From NCBI GenBank assembly GCA_030141605.1, contig JAQGDQ010000083.1, positions 183,501 through 247,500 on the forward strand: DNA of 64,000 nt. The letters are read 5' to 3'. Below the pieces are notes generated by a model. The model saw nothing but the letters and a program-made list of their open reading frames with translations, did not search any database and had not been told where the DNA came from. The DNA is from Tubiluchus corallicola (lineage: Eukaryota > Priapulida > Priapulimorpha > Priapulimorphida > Tubiluchidae). Every line of letters begins with the position of its first letter. Position 1 is the first letter of the stretch. Shown here piece after piece: positions 59,721 to 64,000 of this stretch. The position numbers were made by a program, and so were the translations under genes.

Positions 59721-61694
59721 CAACTATTAGTTATTTCATCAATAAAATAATGAAACGAGAAAAAAAGAAAAAGTTCTTGTCACTTAAACTATTGCATATT
59801 GCATATAGACTTAGACTTTCAATATTGCAAATGACGCGGATTTTGTCAAAGGGCTAAAAGTGATGACGAAAACGTTTCTATTGACGTTTCATAGACAAAA
59901 TTAGGTTAAGTAAACGGATATAAAATAAAAACCAAACCTCGATATTCTTGGAATATAGTCCTGTATGATCTCTAATTGGCCATATTTATATAAACAGCCT
60001 AATTAACATTCGTGCGTGCAGGTAAGCCAAAGCCGTCATACATTTTCATAAACTTATTGTGATGTATTTAGTAAGTCTTAAAAAGCAAGGTTGGCAGATA
60101 AATTCACCAAAGTACCAAACTTTATATTTACTCGGTAAAAGTCATTAGTCGGTACAAACACAGTGACATTAGTAACCTCTTTGATTAATGAATACAACTG
60201 TGGGTAAATCTAGAATAAATGTAGAATTTTGATTATGAATATCACCACATTTTACACTATGACAATTACAAAAAGGCGTAGTTAAATTTCCTAAAATAAA
60301 AGAACATGTGAAACAAAGCAGATCAAAGAATTGGTTTGAAATTTGCTCAAATAATTCGAAATTTTTTACCATTATAAAATCGAAATAACTGAAAAGTTAA
60401 CGAAATTGAGAATTTTTTTTCACCATTTAAATAGGCTAAGTTTTCTTCCCTGGTTGTACATTTTATCAGTTAAATAAAATTCATCTCGTATGCAAACTTT
60501 AGATACTGCCGTACTAATAGCAATTAATTTATAATTGGCGTTCTAAGTTATAATTATTATTTATTGTTATGAGAAGCATTTTAACAAACAACAAGTACGA
60601 CTTTAAAACCGTTTACTTTGCCCTAGCAGTACGCAAAACCTTCGAGTTATTTTTTTTTAAATTATAGCGCAGATTTTGGATACTTCCTCCCCAGAATATT
60701 CGTTTTTAAAGCATAAGAAAAACGTAAACGTAGTTTAGCTATAGCAGTTGATATAATATATTAATAACGTTTATAGCATCATGATATGCGTAACAATATT
60801 AGGCGATCCAGTATCCAGCAATCGAGTATCCACATGACAGCTTCAATCTGTTCTTATATCATTTGATGCTACAGTTGTCTACAAATAAGTCTTATAAATT
60901 TTGTTCTTCAATTGAGTTCTTTAATTGAGTGTTATATTTGTTAAACTTTTTATATTTTTAACTATCTGACATGATTTTGTTGTAATCACTTCGTTCATTG
61001 TAAGCCTGTGTTTTTATCCGTGTGACTGACCATTTAGACTCATCGTTACCGCTATTAATTAGGACTAACTCTTTACAACTTTGTATGTGATGTATTGTTA
61101 ATATACTTTATCTCTGTTAGTCAACAAATTCTATTCAATTCAATGTCATGCATACTAGCTAACACGACATTTTTAACACAAGAAATGCGCAAATAATTTA
61201 CACCTAAAACAAATAATCTATTTGTTTTTATTTTTAGGACGGTGAACAATTTCCTGATGACTGGTCCCAAGGTGAGAAATTTGTGCGTTTTTTACAAATA
61301 CAAAACATGCAAGTTTAGTTAACATAAAAGCCACTACAATTGCGAGTTAGAAACTTTTAAATAAAGTTTATACGAATTATTAATATAAAAAATCTGTATA
61401 TAAAATTGCAGCGTATATATACGTCAATTAAATTATAATTGGAAAATGTTGAATGTATGGAAAAATTCTTTTAAGATTTTACTCAGGTTAGCTAGTATGG
61501 CCTGTTGTACCTTCTGAATGCAGATTTGGCGTTCACTGTTCAGACTAGCGATTTTTGTTTTGTTCGTTTGTTCCCCTTTATGATGTGTTATAAAGTTTGC
61601 ACAATGCACATCTACTGAAGGCATATTTTTAACGTAAAATAAAATGTTAAGCATTATTAGTGTTCAAAAATTTTTCGTATTAATCATAAAAATG
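59721..61694. other. Non-coding, no firm feature
   Basis: A 34-bp exon-like segment at 61238-61271 (TTTTTAG to GTGAGA) is open in two phases but cannot join the candidate exon at 58941 without a stop. No other feature. Confidence 0.35.
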
Positions 61695-62948
61695 AAAGAG
61701 AATTTAAAGCAAAACCGTATCCAATCTTAAACTTTAAGTCAAAACAATACAGTCTTTAAAATGTTGAAAGGAAACGTACTTTTTTTCAAAAATGACTTAC
61801 GTGAAAGAATTATTACCACACAAACACAATTTCACGTTCTTGACACTAGTTCTTCGCTGTTACATGCATTTCACTATACGCTAGTTATACGGGCAATAGC
61901 GCCTGTACTTCTCAGTTCAGATGTGTTAGTTTGTGACGAACTACACACGTTCGATAGCTCATGCATGAGTGCAGCGGTAAACTTGAAATTTGAACTTTTT
62001 TTTATCTTAAAACTTGCCGAGTTTTAATACAACACACTGAATCTCATACAGAAGTACCGTACTTCAATTTTCCCTTTTACAAACACGTACAACATGTGGA
62101 ATGTATTTGCTGTTGAAAATTACGTTAGTTTTTTATGTAATCAACAGTTGGGCTCGCCCGTTGTTAATTAAGATTTTAATGTATTATATAATTATCAGAA
62201 ACGCTGTTGCAGTATTATTTGTGTTAAAATGTATACTTTTACCGTACTTGAATATGAAAAATCATTCTGTCTTCTTTTAAAGTATGAGAATTATACTATA
62301 TTTGACCCAGTTAATTTTACATAGGCATACCTTTTTTAATTATTATATTTATTAATATATGATTTGGTGATGCACTAATTTTTAAGACGGGCTGAAAGTC
62401 ACCGCCAATTTTTCCCGAAAGACTTCCTTGCAAAAATATTCTCGTGGGAAAATTTGTTCCTTTTTGTGCCCTATTGCAACCGTATAAACTGGATCACAAG
62501 TAAGATGAAAACACTCCATTCATGTGGAATGTATTTGCTGTTGAAAATTACGTTAGTTTTTTATGTAATCAACAGTTGGGCTCGCCCGTTGTTAATTAAG
62601 ATTTTAATGTATTATATAATTATCAGAAACGCTGTTGCAGTATTATTTGTGTTAAAATGTATACTTTTACCGTACTTGAATATGAAAAATCATTCTGTCT
62701 TCTTTTAAAGTATGAGAATTATACTATATTTGACCCAGTTAATTTTACATAGGCATACCTTTTTTAATTATTATATTTATTAATATATGATTTGGTGATG
62801 CACTAATTTTTAAGACGGGCTGAAAGTCACCGCCAATTTTTCCCGAAAGACTTCCTTGCAAAAATATTCTCGTGGGAAAATTTGTTCCTTTTTGTGCCCT
62901 ATTGCAACCGTATAAACTGGATCACAAGTAAGATGAAAACACTCCATT
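61695..62948 (+). repeat. Dispersed repeat family 2, copy 2, with a 428-bp exact tandem duplication
   Basis: 61695-62280 is homologous to 13755-14310. Its right part lies within a unit of 428 bp present twice in direct tandem, 62093-62520 and 62521-62948. I find no mismatch on reading the two copies side by side. No open frame worth calling. Confidence 0.9.
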
Positions 62949-63664
62949 TAAACCAGTAAGCCATCCCATTCTGAATGGACTCCGCATAACCTGTCTGCTC
63001 TGCATTATGCCTTTATTAAGCTAATCTCAAGGCTCTGGATTATCTCGCGGTAGATTATCATGTTTAACATAACACATTGGGTGCGTGTAATATGTAATGA
63101 TAGGAAAGTATTGTCTTGTTAATCACCTATTATACCTTGACAATACGGATGCACTATAATCTCTAAACGTCGGTATGTATTCATGGTTTGTTGTTTGGAC
63201 ATGATACAGCCATCCGTCCATAGTCTAGCTTTAGTACATTGACCAGGATATTGGGATTTTAAGTCCTGTGCGATCTTGTTCAACGTGCTCTTGTTTTTGT
63301 TTGTTATTTCTTGGCCCCATTGCTATTTCTTGTTCTGATTGTCTCCTAAGTAAAAATATGATCTGTTCTTGAACACGAATTTGCAGTAGTGGTTTATTTG
63401 CTGTTTGTTGTTAAACTTGAAACTATTCTCTTCGTCAGAGTGCGTTTTATCCAAATTCATTGGACGGCTTTTGAGCAATCTCTGGAGCATAACTGAAAGA
63501 TGAAATGATTAGACCTTTCATTACGCTTGCTTGCTAGTTTTATATACATATTGGTTTTTCGTTTTTTCATAGGGTGCCATCTGTCATTTGCCAAAACTTT
63601 TCTGTACGATGTGTTATCAAAGATCAGTGCTTAGCTGAAATTCGTGCACTTTTGAAATGATTAA
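62949..63664. other. Non-coding, no feature seen
   Basis: AT-rich sequence between the tandem duplication and the segmental duplicate. Confidence 0.4.
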
Positions 63665-64000
63665 AAATTTAAAGAAACGATTAATATACAAAAATGATTT
63701 TAGTTAATTTCTGCAATTTGTATTTACAGAGGCAGACGTTCAGTTGTGAGTACTACAAATAATGGTACATTTTGTGTAAAAAAAGTAATTTTCTTTATTT
63801 TGTACTTAGCGTTTCTTTAGATAGTTTGATATACTATTCGGATTAAGAATAAATCAACATTCTTAGAAAAGGCTGTGGAATGAATTACTAAAAATTATCA
63901 CCAAAAAGGGGAAAATAAAACAGAAAACAAGGAATTCAGAACTTTTGTTTTCCGATACTGCAAACGACGAGCATTTTAGAGGTAAAAGAGGTAACAAAAA
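63665..64000 (+). repeat. Diverged duplicate of 59.47-59.85 kb (right copy)
   Basis: Partner of the segment at 59.47 kb. The similarity seems to continue to the window edge, so the duplicated segment may be longer. Confidence 0.55.

Noticed and set aside
60169-60372. Minus frame with LLCFTCSF resembling a Ly6 N-terminus
   Set aside because: Subsequent Cys spacing does not fit, there is no signal-peptide exon, and an apparent acceptor (TATTTTAG) would remove the CxxC.
61238-61271. 34-bp micro-exon between TTTTTAG and GTGAGA
   Set aside because: Joining it to the only nearby candidate exon (58941-58995, phase 1) creates a stop; no other support.

Overview
This is 64 kb of an AT-rich, intron-bearing animal genome. 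It has GT-AG introns with phase-consistent exons, a Pol III tRNA gene, tRNA-derived SINEs, 5'-truncated non-LTR retrotransposons, hAT/Harbinger-like MITEs and very many microsatellites. There are no operons, prophages or CRISPR arrays. The peptide GPCRs, a Ly6/uPAR gene and a PY-motif membrane protein point to an invertebrate bilaterian. The phylum cannot be fixed from the sequence alone.

Layout: 1-24 kb is gene-poor. It holds trinucleotide arrays, a 277-bp hAT MITE with a perfect 8-bp target duplication (3540-3816), a LINE tail with a 10-bp target duplication (6103-6544), a (GA)110 tract, SINEs, LINE relics and a Harbinger-like MITE. 24.49-31.36 kb carries two tandem, same-strand receptor cassettes. 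Each has a 100-bp TM3 exon plus a TM4-TM7 exon, with identical splice phases, and both encode SIFamide/NPFF-receptor-like class A GPCRs. An R2-like LINE relic and a 663-bp hAT element lie among them. 32-36 kb contains tRNA-like SINE heads and a ~1-kb palindromic repeat whose single arms recur at 10.8 and 28.7 kb.

36.33-42.50 kb (+) is a five-exon gene that I assembled by splice phase: signal peptide, ten-cysteine ectodomain, Ser/Thr/Pro-rich stalk, one transmembrane helix and a cytoplasmic tail with PY motifs. Its stop codon lies inside a 66-bp minisatellite. Converging on it (46.70-44.23 kb, -) is a complete three-exon Ly6/uPAR-like gene with a GPI-type C-terminus. At 47.36-49.0 kb is a young, 5'-truncated LINE with a 466-codon open frame. 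An intact tRNA-Ile(AAT) is at 51.0 kb. From 52 to 64 kb there are more LINE tails, a hAT MITE, SINEs, a (GT)n block, a dispersed repeat that includes an exact 428-bp tandem duplication, and a diverged segmental duplication running off the right edge.

The identified protein-coding genes all encode cell-surface molecules: two neuropeptide-type receptors, one single-pass adaptor-like protein and one GPI-anchored protein. Nothing in the sequence shows that they act in a single pathway.
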